34,161 nt of DNA from Clostridiales bacterium. GTDB lineage: Bacteria; Bacillota; Clostridia; Lachnospirales; WQUN01. Where the stretch lies: contig JAISWZ010000459.1 in assembly GCA_031270945.1 (NCBI GenBank), positions 1 through 34,161 of the forward strand, read 5' to 3'. Below, piece by piece: positions 24,133 through 33,242 of this stretch. Each line of letters begins with the position of its first letter. The stretch's first letter is position 1. The notes under the pieces were generated by a model, which searched no databases, was not told the DNA's origin, and saw only the letters and a program-made list of their open reading frames with translations. The position numbers and the translations under genes were made by a program.

Positions 24133-25539
24133 ATGAAGCTTTGGAAAGTTCTTGTATCCGTAGCAATAGTTGCGATACTGGGCTTTGGGTGGAGCAAATA
24201 CTTTAATGATCTCACAGCCAGGGATCTGACATTTGACGAAATGATGGCTATGGCTGATGAAAGCGCGGAGCGCGAATATTTCGACGAGGCTGTGGAGCGG
24301 TACAAGAGCGCCTTGTCAATAAAGCAGGACTTGCAGGTTTGGCAAAAGATCAAAGAGACAAGAGAGAAGCAAATCGAGCGGGACTCAGACCGGCCTGACA
24401 AGCTGCGGACAAACATGCTTGAGGCGGCGCTGGCGTTTCCTTTGGAAACCTCCTTCTGGGTCACTGCAATTCAGATAGACATCGGCAAAAACAGGCTGAA
24501 AGACGCCTTTGGCATTCTAACGGAAGCAATAAGCGCTGGCGCAAAAGGAGAAGAGCTGGATGCCTTGCACAAGGAGCTCCTGTACGCGTTCACGCTAGAA
24601 AAGACAGCTTACCCCGAATACCAGCAGTCCCTGTCAGGCGACCTCGGCTTGTTCAACGGCGCCACTTGGCAGAGTCTAGGAGCAAACGGCAAGCTCACCA
24701 AGGAATATGAATACATATCACTTCCTAGCGCAGGAAGAAGATACATAGCCAAGGTAAACGGCGAAATGCGCGTATTGGACTCGGCTGGCACGATCAGGGG
24801 CCGGGCGGCGGAAAATGGCTTGAAGTCGGGCACCTACAATGACGCCAGCATGATCTACCCGCTATTGGTTGAAGAAGGCTGGATCTACCTGACCAAGGAC
24901 GGAGAGCGGCTTCCTGGTGTATATGAGATGGCTGGAAGCTTCATAAACGGGAGGGCGGCCGCGAAATCGGATACAGGCTTTGTTATCCTGGACACCTCAG
25001 GCAAGCCCATCCAGCATGACTTTGAGGAAATCGCATTTGACCACGAGGGCTTTTATCTGCAGGGAAACATCGTTATCGCCAAGAAAGGCGGGCAATGGCA
25101 TCTCTATGACAGCGAGTACAACCAAATATCCAGCTTCTCCTGCCCTGGCATCGACATTTGCGTGAAAGGCGGCCTCATCGCCTACAGCGACGGAAGCCTT
25201 TGGGGATACGTTGACACCCTTGGCAATGTGGCCATTGAGCCTTCTTTCGAAGAGGCGAAAAGCTTCTCAAACGGCCTTGCGGCCGCCAAGTCTGGCGGCC
25301 TGTGGGGCTACATTGACCAATCTGGAAGCTTCGTGATAACGCCCCAGTTCCAGTATGCAGGATACTTGACCCCAGCCGCAACCTGCATGATAAGCTTAGG
25401 CAGCTTAGGTGGCAGTAATGGCCTTGACGGCCTTGATGGCCTGGATGGCCTTGCTAGCCTTGCTGGCCTTGAAGTCAGTGATAGCCTCGACGGCATTAGC
25501 TTCAATCTTTTGACGCTTCTGAATTACGGGAATAGATGA
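24133..25539 (+). CDS. Membrane-anchored WG-repeat protein in the pilus cluster
   Basis: 468 residues, start ATG 24133 behind GCGAGG. Residues 1-23 form a membrane anchor (WKVLVSVAIVAILGFGW). A helical TPR-like part (about 35-150, with EYFDEAVERYKSALSI) is followed by WG-type repeats (such as LWGYVDTLGNVAIEPSFEEA and LWGYIDQSGSFVITPQFQYA), likely a beta-rich outside domain. The last 60 residues break the pattern: a run of GLDGLDGLDGLASLAGLEV made of 9-bp DNA repeats, then an unrelated end. That tail looks added or frameshifted. It sits between the prepilin peptidase and the TadE-like genes, so a role in pilus assembly or regulation is plausible but not established. Confidence 0.75.
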   Translation: MKLWKVLVSVAIVAILGFGWSKYFNDLTARDLTFDEMMAMADESAEREYFDEAVERYKSALSIKQDLQVWQKIKETREKQIERDSDRPDKLRTNMLEAALAFPLETSFWVTAIQIDIGKNRLKDAFGILTEAISAGAKGEELDALHKELLYAFTLEKTAYPEYQQSLSGDLGLFNGATWQSLGANGKLTKEYEYISLPSAGRRYIAKVNGEMRVLDSAGTIRGRAAENGLKSGTYNDASMIYPLLVEEGWIYLTKDGERLPGVYEMAGSFINGRAAAKSDTGFVILDTSGKPIQHDFEEIAFDHEGFYLQGNIVIAKKGGQWHLYDSEYNQISSFSCPGIDICVKGGLIAYSDGSLWGYVDTLGNVAIEPSFEEAKSFSNGLAAAKSGGLWGYIDQSGSFVITPQFQYAGYLTPAATCMISLGSLGGSNGLDGLDGLDGLASLAGLEVSDSLDGISFNLLTLLNYGNR

Positions 25540-25661
25540 TTTTTCCGGAAAGCCAAGGCTTTGGCTAAAACAGTCTCGAATACTCGCTTTCAAGCCATTT
25601 ACCTTTAACTGATCGATGGTTGTTTTTACGGATGCTGATGCAATAAATCGCGGAGGTCCAT

Positions 25662-26345
25662 ATGGCTTGCAACAAATCAAGGCCCCCTTGGCAAAGCGCG
25701 ATCCGGCGCTTTGCCAAAAGTTGCCGTGGGGATGTCATAATGCTTGAGTCCATGATTGTTTTTGTTTTGACCATGTTTCTGCTTTTGTTCATACTTTCAT
25801 TCTTCACCGCCTTGTGCCAGTTCGCCAACATCCAAGTGATAGCAAACGAGACAGCCTCAAGAACCGCCCAGCTCTTCGCGTACCAGGACTCTGACTTCCT
25901 TAGCGGATCCATCGGCATGGACAGCGTTGTGGCGGTTGACCTGTACAAGTACATCTTCAGTTTTGGCGATCTAGAGTCCAGCGCCATAGAGCGGGCTTCG
26001 GAGTACGCCAACAAACGGATCAAGTCCACTTCCCTGGCGATAATCCGGGAGCCGCCTGTCATAAACGTTGAGTTCGTAAACGACGCCATGTCAAGGCGGC
26101 ACGCGAAGGTGACCATCTCTGGCAAGTATGACCTTCTGTTTGGCGGCGCGATGGAATACTTCGGGCTTGGGGAATACCTGGACTACACCCATGTCGCATA
26201 CGCTGACTGCAAGGACTTGATGGACTACATGAACACAGTGGACTTCCTGGATGACATGTCCAAGCAGAGCAGCCAGCTCACCAAAACCTTTGACGCTGTA
26301 ACAAAGCTTATAAACAGCGTTATGAGCGCTTTCTTGAAACATTGA
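25662..26345 (+). CDS. TadE-like pseudopilin 1
   Basis: 227 residues, ATG 25662 behind GGAGG. The N-terminus is basic, then a GDVIMLES site leads into a long hydrophobic segment (MIVFVLTMFLLLFILSFFTAL), the usual TadE layout of minor pilin-like proteins cut by the prepilin peptidase. The rest is an extracytoplasmic domain without a recognised fold. It begins about 120 bp after the WG protein and ends 8 bp before the next gene. Confidence 0.75.
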   Translation: MACNKSRPPWQSAIRRFAKSCRGDVIMLESMIVFVLTMFLLLFILSFFTALCQFANIQVIANETASRTAQLFAYQDSDFLSGSIGMDSVVAVDLYKYIFSFGDLESSAIERASEYANKRIKSTSLAIIREPPVINVEFVNDAMSRRHAKVTISGKYDLLFGGAMEYFGLGEYLDYTHVAYADCKDLMDYMNTVDFLDDMSKQSSQLTKTFDAVTKLINSVMSAFLKH

Positions 26346-26353
26346 GGTGTGAT

Positions 26354-28822
26354 GTGAAAAAGTTCATGAACGACATGAAAGGCGCCATGACCCTGTTCCT
26401 GGTTCTTCTCATGACCCCCTTTTTGGCGGTGGCCTTGAGCTTGGTTGAGATAAACAGGTATTCAAGCGCAATGACTCTTTTTGACGAAGCGATAGGCGTA
26501 GCCGCCAACGCCGCCTTGGCCAACTACGACGAGTACCTAAACGACAGGTTCGGGCTTCACGCCATCACCCAAGATCTGTCCCCCAAGCCCATCTACGAGC
26601 TCTACCTAGGCGAGAACACTGACACTTTGGGAGGGCTCCAGGTTGTGCCGGAGAGCACCAAGGCTTACGGCTTGTATCCTTTGTCTGAAGCGCAGATCTT
26701 GGACCGCCAGATCCAAGAGTACTGCAAGCTTAACGTGCCAGGCTTGGCGGCCAAATTTGCGCTTGAGCCCTTGATTGAGTTCTTCCAGGAGAAGATACAG
26801 AAACAGTTTGAAAAGCCTCTGGAAGTCGCTGGAACCATACTCAAGACCACAGAGGACGCAGCCTCGGGCTTCAGCAACGCCTTAGACTATTGGCAGTCAT
26901 TGGACAAGGTCAAAGAGCAGAGCAAAAGGATTGAAAGCTTGGTTTACTCCTATGACAGCAGCTATCAAAGCGCAAGCTCAGCCGCGGCTTCATACGCTTC
27001 AGCTCTATTGGAAGAAGACTCTGACCTTCCAGTGGTGCGCGAAGCGCAACAGCTCTGGCGATCCAGTCGGGCTTCAGTTTTGTCAAGCGCGGCGGACAGC
27101 TACAGGAACATCACAACAAGAGTTCTGGATGAGATGAAAATTTACAGGGATCTGACAGAAGGGCAAGACGAAGCCCTTACCCAGCTGGCCACTAGCTTGA
27201 CATCCTTCGCTGCTGACTATAATGAAATAACGAGCAAAAAGTCAAAGCTGGAGAGCGATCTGAAAAGCCTGGACGCCACCTCCGATGACTACGCCAAGAA
27301 AAAGTCCGAACTCGAAACAGCGCTGAGCATGGCCAATTTAGAGCTTGCTTCGGCCGAAGGCAAGAAAACCTTCGAGACAGAAGAGTATGAGGCGCTCAAG
27401 GATATCATGCTTTCTTATTCCCAGGCAACCCTTGACAGCAAGATAGACGACCTCACCATCCAGAACCAAAAAATCAGCTATCTGAGAAGCTCAGTGTACG
27501 GCAGCCCCAGCAGCTTTGAAAGCGGCCTCTCCAGCGATTACCACGCCCAGCTAAACGGGTTTATCCCTAGCATGGAAATAGAAAGCCTTCAGGATTTCAA
27601 GGCCCTTGAATTCGCGAAGTCCGTGGGCGAATCCTCCATTGGCGCCTATTTTGAGGCAGCCAAAACCTTCTTTGACGCCAGTCTGCTTTTCGAGCCAGAG
27701 TACTCCGCAAGCATAGAAACAGCCTATTTCGATTCCCTTCCAGGTTCAGGCTTGTCTGACAGCGGACTGCTCGAAGTCTTCACGCAGCTGGGCGGCCTGT
27801 TCGCGGATTTCGGCCGCTTTCAGTTAGGCCTCCAAACCATGAACTATATCTCAAGCCTGAAAAGCGTCATAAGCATATTCGGCCACATAAAGGATCTTAT
27901 ACTGGCAATCATCCAAGTGATCACAGACCTTGCCAGCATTGTGGCAGGGCTTGCAACAGACTTTGGCGCCCGCCTTTACTTCGCTTCATATCTCACCTAC
28001 AACATGCCAAACCGGACTGACGATGACATTATGACAGGGTTTGAGCTGGATCTGCCAAGCCAGGCCAGCGAAACCAAGTCGTTTATGATGCCTGAGTTCA
28101 CCGTGCTTTTGGGCGACTTGAAGGCGCTTGCAACTGACGGATCGGACAAGGCCTTCTCTGGGGCTGAGCTGGAGTATGCCCTATGGGGAAGCAGAAGCGA
28201 GATCATGAACCAAGCGGCCGTTTTCTTGGAACTTCTCCTGTTCCGGGTCATTTTCAACGTTGTCCCTGTCTTTGCCCAGAGCACAGTGGAGAGCGCTGCC
28301 CTATTCACTCCAATGACGCAAATAGTCGCCACCCTCGTGGAGTCATTTGTAGACACTTTCTTGTTGGTAAACGGCGAGTCGGTTCCCGTGATCAAAACCC
28401 AGATTTATACCTCCAAAGCGGGGCTAAAACTTTTGCTGGAGAAGGTCTCTAGCGCCATAAACATCAAGGACACCTTGAAAAAGCTGGAAACAACGCTTAG
28501 CGATAGCGTTCTTCCTATTGAAGCCACTCCGCCCGGCGCTACCCCCACTCCCGCTCCCAGCTCCGCTGGCCTCCTTGAGCTCGACTATAGGCAGCACTGC
28601 CTTTTTCTTGTCCTTATCACGACATCCAAGGAAATGCAAAGGGGGAGGCTGATGAACATAATACAGATGGAGGCTGAAAACAATTACTCTACAGGATTTT
28701 CGCTCTTCGACGCCCATACCTTTATATTTACTGAAACAGAAGCCAAGTTCAAGAGCATGCTTCCGGACTTGGCCGCAGACGCCCTTTTGCCAGCAAAGCG
28801 GGTTCAGGTCAGGGGGTATTGA
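26354..28822 (+). CDS. Large TadG-like/DUF5702-like pilus-associated protein
   Basis: 822 residues, GTG start at 26354 behind GAGGTGTGAT; an in-frame ATG four codons later is the alternative. An N-terminal membrane segment (MTLFLVLLMTPFLAVALSLVEI) follows a short basic head, as in TadG. A long helical region with coiled-coil character (about 180-370, for example SKKSKLESDLKSLDATSDDY) follows, then hydrophobic helices near 510-560 and a Pro/Thr-rich bit near 735. Large proteins of this kind are regular members of clostridial Tad clusters; their function is not well defined. It is followed after 1 bp by the next TadE-like gene. Confidence 0.7.
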   Translation: MKKFMNDMKGAMTLFLVLLMTPFLAVALSLVEINRYSSAMTLFDEAIGVAANAALANYDEYLNDRFGLHAITQDLSPKPIYELYLGENTDTLGGLQVVPESTKAYGLYPLSEAQILDRQIQEYCKLNVPGLAAKFALEPLIEFFQEKIQKQFEKPLEVAGTILKTTEDAASGFSNALDYWQSLDKVKEQSKRIESLVYSYDSSYQSASSAAASYASALLEEDSDLPVVREAQQLWRSSRASVLSSAADSYRNITTRVLDEMKIYRDLTEGQDEALTQLATSLTSFAADYNEITSKKSKLESDLKSLDATSDDYAKKKSELETALSMANLELASAEGKKTFETEEYEALKDIMLSYSQATLDSKIDDLTIQNQKISYLRSSVYGSPSSFESGLSSDYHAQLNGFIPSMEIESLQDFKALEFAKSVGESSIGAYFEAAKTFFDASLLFEPEYSASIETAYFDSLPGSGLSDSGLLEVFTQLGGLFADFGRFQLGLQTMNYISSLKSVISIFGHIKDLILAIIQVITDLASIVAGLATDFGARLYFASYLTYNMPNRTDDDIMTGFELDLPSQASETKSFMMPEFTVLLGDLKALATDGSDKAFSGAELEYALWGSRSEIMNQAAVFLELLLFRVIFNVVPVFAQSTVESAALFTPMTQIVATLVESFVDTFLLVNGESVPVIKTQIYTSKAGLKLLLEKVSSAINIKDTLKKLETTLSDSVLPIEATPPGATPTPAPSSAGLLELDYRQHCLFLVLITTSKEMQRGRLMNIIQMEAENNYSTGFSLFDAHTFIFTETEAKFKSMLPDLAADALLPAKRVQVRGY

Positions 28823-28823
28823 C

Positions 28824-29468
28824 GTGAGATCAGGAATAAAAGCAAGATCAGGATTTAAAGCAAAACCAGAGGCTCACTTAAAATCCTATGTAAGATCATG
28901 GCTTCGCTCAAGTTCAAGCGGCATTGTGACCCTAGAGGCTTGCATTACGGTCGTTTCCTTTATGCTCCTTATGCTTACGATTTCTACCGCTTTTACAGTC
29001 TTTTCTATCCAAAACGCGACCGCTCACGCGCTGTACCAGACGGTTGACAGCCTTGCTCTAGACGCTTACGCCACTTCCAGGGTCTCAGCTGACGTTATTG
29101 ACACCTTTGACAGCTATCTTTCCTCTGGCATACTCGCTCTGTTTTTCAACACCGAAAGCGATTCCCCCCATTTCATCTCCCAGTCGAAGTGGTACGACAG
29201 CGGAGATCTAGGCGATGTCTTGAAGAAGAGATTTGTTGGATACCTGGGCGAGAACGAGGACATAGCCCATGACTTCCTGGTCACCTACAGAGTCAAAGGC
29301 GGCCTGTCCGGCCTGGACTTCAAGACCTCGGAGCTTAAGAACGGGGATCTGACCGCTAGGCTTTCTTACACAATCGGCCTATTTGGAGGGCTTGCCGACG
29401 TCCCTGTTGAGCAGAAGGCTGTTTCCAGGCTTTTAATTAGCAAGGCCTACGGGAAGTCAAACCCGTAG
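28824..29468 (+). CDS. TadE-like pseudopilin 2
   Basis: 214 residues, GTG start at 28824 behind AGGGGGT. The first 25 residues are a low-complexity basic run (RSGIKARSGFKAK). A clear type IV pilin-like site follows: SSSSG then IVTLE, with glutamate at +5, then a hydrophobic helix (ACITVVSFMLLMLTISTAFTV). It is the last gene before the strong hairpin at 29494. It probably works with the other two TadE/TadG-like proteins as minor pilus subunits (inference from family). Confidence 0.75.
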   Translation: MRSGIKARSGFKAKPEAHLKSYVRSWLRSSSSGIVTLEACITVVSFMLLMLTISTAFTVFSIQNATAHALYQTVDSLALDAYATSRVSADVIDTFDSYLSSGILALFFNTESDSPHFISQSKWYDSGDLGDVLKKRFVGYLGENEDIAHDFLVTYRVKGGLSGLDFKTSELKNGDLTARLSYTIGLFGGLADVPVEQKAVSRLLISKAYGKSNP

Positions 29469-29493
29469 CATCCCATAAATAAAATTTATTTCC

Positions 29494-29540
29494 TGCCGCA
29501 TAAAGAGGCTTGGGCTGCGCCCAAGCCTCTTTATGCGGCA
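29494..29540 (+). terminator. 22-bp perfect hairpin ending the pilus cluster
   Basis: TGCCGCATAAAGAGGCTTGG starts a stem at 29494 that runs to 29515, loops over TGC, and pairs perfectly with 29519-29540. It comes 25 bp after the last pilus gene and is followed by a T-rich stretch (TCTTGTTTTT), so it should terminate well. Confidence 0.8.
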
Positions 29541-29808
29541 AATCTTGTTTTTAAGGGGAAATCAAGACGAATGATTTAAGGCGAACAAGATAAAATAAAG
29601 CAAAATAAGAATATTATTAAACTAAACATTGGGCAAGCGCTACCCATCGCTCATATAGCGCTTGCCCTCGAGCGAAAATATTTGGCCTCTCAGCTCATGT
29701 AAATGCTTTCTTATTAGCGTTTTTACAAATCTTTTTCTTTATATTTTTGCTCTCAATCATTCCCCCTAAAATCCCTCCAAGCATTCGATTAGAGATTTTC
29801 GGACAGAG
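29541..29808 (+). other. Intergenic region with an isolated hairpin
   Basis: AT-rich spacer between the pilus cluster and the FHA operon. GGGCAAGCGCT at 29631-29641 pairs perfectly with 29657-29667 around a 15-base loop. No gene, promoter or T-tract is clearly tied to it. A regulatory RNA or a remnant terminator are both possible. Confidence 0.4.
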
Positions 29809-29837
29809 TTGCTAATTTTGCGGATAAATGATATCAT
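29809..29837 (+). promoter_or_regulatory. Promoter of the FHA-PP2C operon
   Basis: TTGCTA at 29809-29814, 17 bp, then TATCAT at 29832-29837. It leaves an unusually long leader of about 350 nt before the TTG start at 30198, with TTTCGCAAGC present twice (near 30087 and 30117). Confidence 0.5.
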
Positions 29838-30197
29838 GATGAAGGACGTCTGCTTTTCTCGATTTATTCTTTACATATACTTGCGAGCACGGGCCCGCCT
29901 GGCTCCTAAAGCGGATATCAAGCGCGTATCCCAAATTCCTAAGGTAACGCGGCGAAAGTCATCGCGAGCTTTAACGCGTAACTTCCGCAAGCCATAAATT
30001 TGCGATATGCGCCAAGTTCCGGATTTGAGGCTCTCAAGCAAGCGCCAGAAAGTCCTCCGAGGCTTCAACGAGCTAGCCTCGCGTCTTTCGCAAGCCCACT
30101 TGGGACGCACTCACAGCTTTCGCAAGCAGACCTGAGCGGAAAGCCAGCTCTTTTCGCACTCTGAATACTAAAAAACATCATCATTGGCGGTGATCGC

Positions 30198-32012
30198 TTG
30201 AAACCAGACTTCGCTGTCGAAACAAACGGGGCCTCTGTTTTTCTGGCCAGCTCGTTTAGCATAAAGGACATTGACAAGACGGCCCTTGGCGTTCTTCGCG
30301 CAAACAGGGACATAAAGGGATTGGCGCCTTGCATTGCCATTTTGCGCGACGATGAGATGATTGTGAAGTACGACATTACGTCCAGGAAGACGGCGACTGA
30401 AATGCTCAGGAGCGGCGCCAACAAGAAAATGGTGTCAAGCCTCCTCCTGGCCATGGCGCAAGCGCAGCGAGCCACAGAAGAGTACCCGATCGAGACTTGC
30501 AACTTCATCCTGAGCCTTGATCGGATATACATGAACCCGATTGACTTCTCCGCTGTCTTGATCTGCGTTCCCGTGGACATAGGCGGCGTGAGCGCGCAAG
30601 ACATGAATAGGCTTTGCAAGCTGGTGGTCAGCGAAGCGAGCTATGTCGCTGGAGAAGCCATTGACTACGTAAAGCAGATCGTAAACCTTCTGAATTCGCC
30701 GGACTTTACCTACCAGCGCCTGCAGTCTGAAATGGAAAGCCTGCTGGCGTCAGCGGACTCTCCTTCGCCAAGGCCGACCCAGCCCAGGCCAAAGCCTCGA
30801 GTGCAGGAAGTGCCGCCACAGCCCGAATCGCTGCAGTCCCAAGACTATGCGCCTCAAGCGTATGCGCCCCAAGGGCCTGCGCGGCCTTACCCGACGCCAT
30901 CCAGGCAACAGAAGTCAGCCCCAGCGCCTCAGTCGAGCGAGCAATTCCAAGAGCAGCCGTCAAGGCCAGCTGCGGCGTCCCAGCCATACCCGACTCCAGC
31001 CTGGCAGCAGAAGGCATCCCCAGCGCCTCAGTCGGGCGAGCAATTCCAAGAGCAGCCGTCAAGGCCAGCTGCGGCGTCCCAGCCATACCCGACTCCAGCC
31101 AGGCAACAGAAGCCAGCCCCAGAGTCTCAGTCGGGCGAACCCAAGATGACAATGCTTTGGCTCTTGCAGCACTACAGCAAGGAAAACAAAGCAAAGTATG
31201 ACGCCCAAAAGCAACTGGAGAAGGACGCTAAGGACGGCGCTCCGGCGCCTCAACAGAATTATGAGCAGCCAGCCTCTCAATACAACTTTGCCGTGCCAGG
31301 GCAAGCGCCTCCGCAAAAACCGGTTCGCCAAGCGCCTCAGGGAGATCAGTATCGCCAAGCGCCTCAGCCTGATCAGTATCGCCAAGCTCCTCAACCACAA
31401 CCGGCTCGCCAAGCTCCTCAACCTGATCAGTATCGCCAAGCTCCTCAACCACAACCGGTCCGCCAAGCTCCTCAGCCGCAACCAGTTCGCCAAGCTCCTC
31501 CGCCGCAACCGGCCCGCCAAGCTCCCCAGCCGCAACCGGTTCGACAAGCTCCTCAGCCGCAACCGGTCCGACAAGCTCCACAGCCGCAACCGGTCCGACA
31601 AGCTCCACAGCCAGAGCCGGCTCGCCAAGCTCCAGCTCCTCAATCCCAGCCGCTGCGGTACCAAGCGCCAGCTCCTCCGCCCGCTCAAGAAGGGCAGGAG
31701 ACAGAGCTGTTCGAGCCCGATCTTCAGGCTTTCCTAGTCAGGGCAAACGGGGAGCAAGTCTCCATCGACAAGGATGTATTCAACATAGGAAGAGCGTCCT
31801 CATTCTCTGACATGCAGATGGAATCCGTCCATGTCGGGCGCCAGCACTGCATGATAGAGCGGGTCAACTCGCAGTTTTTCATCACAGACCTGGATTCCAA
31901 GAACAAGACCTATGTCAACGGAAACCTTGTTTGGCCGTACACCAGGGTTCAGATATATGACAAGAACGTGATAAGGGTAGCGGACGAAGAATTTGAGTTC
32001 CGCCTGGGATAG
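30198..32012 (+). CDS. FHA-domain protein with N-terminal DUF6382-like domain
   Basis: 604 residues, TTG start at 30198 with a weak GGCGGTGAT ribosome site. Residues 1-180 resemble the DUF6382 domain found before FHA domains in clostridial Tad loci. A Pro/Gln-rich linker of about 330 residues follows, with three 33-residue repeats and then many RQAPQPQPV repeats. The last 100 residues form the FHA domain: GR at 531-532, GRQH at 547-550, KNKTYVNG. FHA domains bind phosphothreonine. Here the usual serine before RxH is a glycine (G547), which may weaken binding. It is likely the phospho-reader of the kinases in this locus (inference). PP2C starts 22 bp after its stop. Confidence 0.82.
   Translation: MKPDFAVETNGASVFLASSFSIKDIDKTALGVLRANRDIKGLAPCIAILRDDEMIVKYDITSRKTATEMLRSGANKKMVSSLLLAMAQAQRATEEYPIETCNFILSLDRIYMNPIDFSAVLICVPVDIGGVSAQDMNRLCKLVVSEASYVAGEAIDYVKQIVNLLNSPDFTYQRLQSEMESLLASADSPSPRPTQPRPKPRVQEVPPQPESLQSQDYAPQAYAPQGPARPYPTPSRQQKSAPAPQSSEQFQEQPSRPAAASQPYPTPAWQQKASPAPQSGEQFQEQPSRPAAASQPYPTPARQQKPAPESQSGEPKMTMLWLLQHYSKENKAKYDAQKQLEKDAKDGAPAPQQNYEQPASQYNFAVPGQAPPQKPVRQAPQGDQYRQAPQPDQYRQAPQPQPARQAPQPDQYRQAPQPQPVRQAPQPQPVRQAPPPQPARQAPQPQPVRQAPQPQPVRQAPQPQPVRQAPQPEPARQAPAPQSQPLRYQAPAPPPAQEGQETELFEPDLQAFLVRANGEQVSIDKDVFNIGRASSFSDMQMESVHVGRQHCMIERVNSQFFITDLDSKNKTYVNGNLVWPYTRVQIYDKNVIRVADEEFEFRLG
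30885..31640 (+). repeat. 99-bp and short Pro/Gln-coding repeats in the FHA gene
   Basis: Three 99-bp units (starting 30885, 30984 and 31083) encode PYPTP, QQK, PAPQS, EQFQEQPSRPAAASQ; the third is cut short. From about 31318 to 31640 a roughly 27- to 30-bp unit coding for RQAPQPQPV or RQAPQPDQY is repeated about 12 times. Length variation between strains is likely. Confidence 0.9.
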
Positions 32013-32034
32013 CGGCGGCAGAGGGACGAATTGC

Positions 32035-32820
32035 ATGAACTACCACATTTCAGCTTCCACCGACGTCGGCATCCGGAAAAGCGTAAACCAAGACAGCCTT
32101 TTTGCCAGGGCCCTGAGAATTGACAGCACCCCTATCGCCTTTGCCGCCGTATGCGACGGCATGGGCGGGTACGCCCTAGGCGAGGTTGCAAGCGCGTCTG
32201 TCATCAACGCCTTGACGCAATGGATGCAGACTCCCGAAAACTGGTTCGAGAATGGGAGCGTCAACTTTAAAGCGGTTGAATCCCAATGGACCGATATTGT
32301 TCGCAGCCAGAACAGCAAGATAAGGCAATACAGCGCCCAGAAGGGCGTCAAGGCTGGAACCACGGCCACAGTGTTTCTTTCCTCGAACCACAATCACATT
32401 GTCATGAGCGTGGGGGACACGAGAGCCTATGAGATAAGCAATGATCGAGTCAGGCAGATCTCAAAGGATCAAACCTATGTCCAAAGAGAGGTTGACCTGG
32501 GCCATATATCTCCCCAGGAAGCCAGAACCCACCCCAAGCAGAACGTCCTGCTTCAATGCATAGGCATACTGGAGAATGTAGTCATAAACTTTTGGAGCGA
32601 GCCAACCCTGTTCAACTCGGTGTACATGCTATGCTCTGACGGGTTCAGGCATGTGGTGACTGAGAATGAGCTTCTGTCTCATCTTCACCCAAGCAAAATG
32701 ACAGGCCCAGACACCATGCAAGCCGGCCAGAACCGCCTTATAGATCTCAACAAGGCCAGGGGCGAGCGGGACAACATTTCCGTCTTGACCATCAAGCCCT
32801 ATTTGTACGGAGGCGAGTAA
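32035..32820 (+). CDS. PP2C-family Ser/Thr protein phosphatase
   Basis: 261 residues. The start is ATG 32035, with GAGGGACG ahead. PP2C motifs in order: the early metal-site aspartate in VNQDSLF, CDGMGGYALGE (about residues 40-50), TTATVFL, the SVGDTRAYEI strand, SDGFRHVV, and the final ERDNISVLTI. All metal-binding aspartates appear present. It would remove phosphate from Ser/Thr residues and so oppose the kinases at 3-14 kb. Its stop TAA overlaps the ATG of the next small gene. Confidence 0.9.
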   Translation: MNYHISASTDVGIRKSVNQDSLFARALRIDSTPIAFAAVCDGMGGYALGEVASASVINALTQWMQTPENWFENGSVNFKAVESQWTDIVRSQNSKIRQYSAQKGVKAGTTATVFLSSNHNHIVMSVGDTRAYEISNDRVRQISKDQTYVQREVDLGHISPQEARTHPKQNVLLQCIGILENVVINFWSEPTLFNSVYMLCSDGFRHVVTENELLSHLHPSKMTGPDTMQAGQNRLIDLNKARGERDNISVLTIKPYLYGGE

Positions 32821-33029
32821 TGCCAACCATTCTAATGATATCTTCTATCGCTGTAGCAGCTCTTGTGATTGCCGCTATTGTCTTTGGCATAAAGAGGCTT
32901 GGCAAGAATAGCGAAATTTACGTCGCCGGTCAGGTCATAAGCTCGGATCCGCTGGATCCGCCAGGCGATTCGAGTGTAATCGTCGAGAAGGACATTACGT
33001 TTGTCCATACGGACGAGAAGATATATTAA
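32820..33029 (+). CDS. Small single-span membrane protein, unrecognised
   Basis: 69 residues. ATG 32820 overlaps the phosphatase stop (TAATG), and GGAGG lies just ahead, so it is very likely translated together with PP2C. One N-terminal membrane segment (ILMISSIAVAALVIAAIVFGI) is followed by a short basic loop and a polar tail of about 40 residues rich in Asp/Val/Glu. I do not recognise the family. It might anchor or regulate the phosphatase or the FHA protein at the membrane (inference). Confidence 0.7.
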   Translation: MPTILMISSIAVAALVIAAIVFGIKRLGKNSEIYVAGQVISSDPLDPPGDSSVIVEKDITFVHTDEKIY

Positions 33030-33050
33030 CGGCAGAAAACATGAAAAATC

Positions 33051-33112
33051 GGCTTAAGCCTAATGATGAAAGGCTTAGGTCTAGTGATAAAGGCTTAAGG
33101 CAAGTGATCAAA
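33051..33112 (+). repeat. Three degenerate 20-21-bp tandem repeats
   Basis: The unit GGCTTAAGGCAAGTGATCAAA and its variants occupy 33051-33071, 33072-33091 and 33092-33112, directly before a terminator. An ATG frame through them (33041-33274) runs across the terminator and is not considered a gene. Confidence 0.7.
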
Positions 33113-33120
33113 GGCAAACC

Positions 33121-33150
33121 AAAAAGCTGCGCTAACGCGCAGCTTTTTTT
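33121..33150 (+). terminator. Intrinsic terminator of the FHA-PP2C operon
   Basis: AAAAAGCTGCGC (33121-33132) pairs with GCGCAGCTTTTT (33137-33148) around TAAC, followed by more T. A second A/T-rich stem (33153-33161 with 33170-33178) lies right after. Confidence 0.88.
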
Positions 33151-33242
33151 GTGGCCTTTTTGGAGCAGAAAAAAGGCCGATATAGTCGAAAATCCCGGAA
33201 ATCCAACTTGCTCCAGTTTGAAAAAGCTAACCCTTTCGGCTC

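Noticed and set aside
31059..31688. Minus-strand frames with LRLRSL repeats opposite the FHA linker
   Set aside because: Complement of the repeated RQAPQPQPV codons; repeats keep all frames open by chance.
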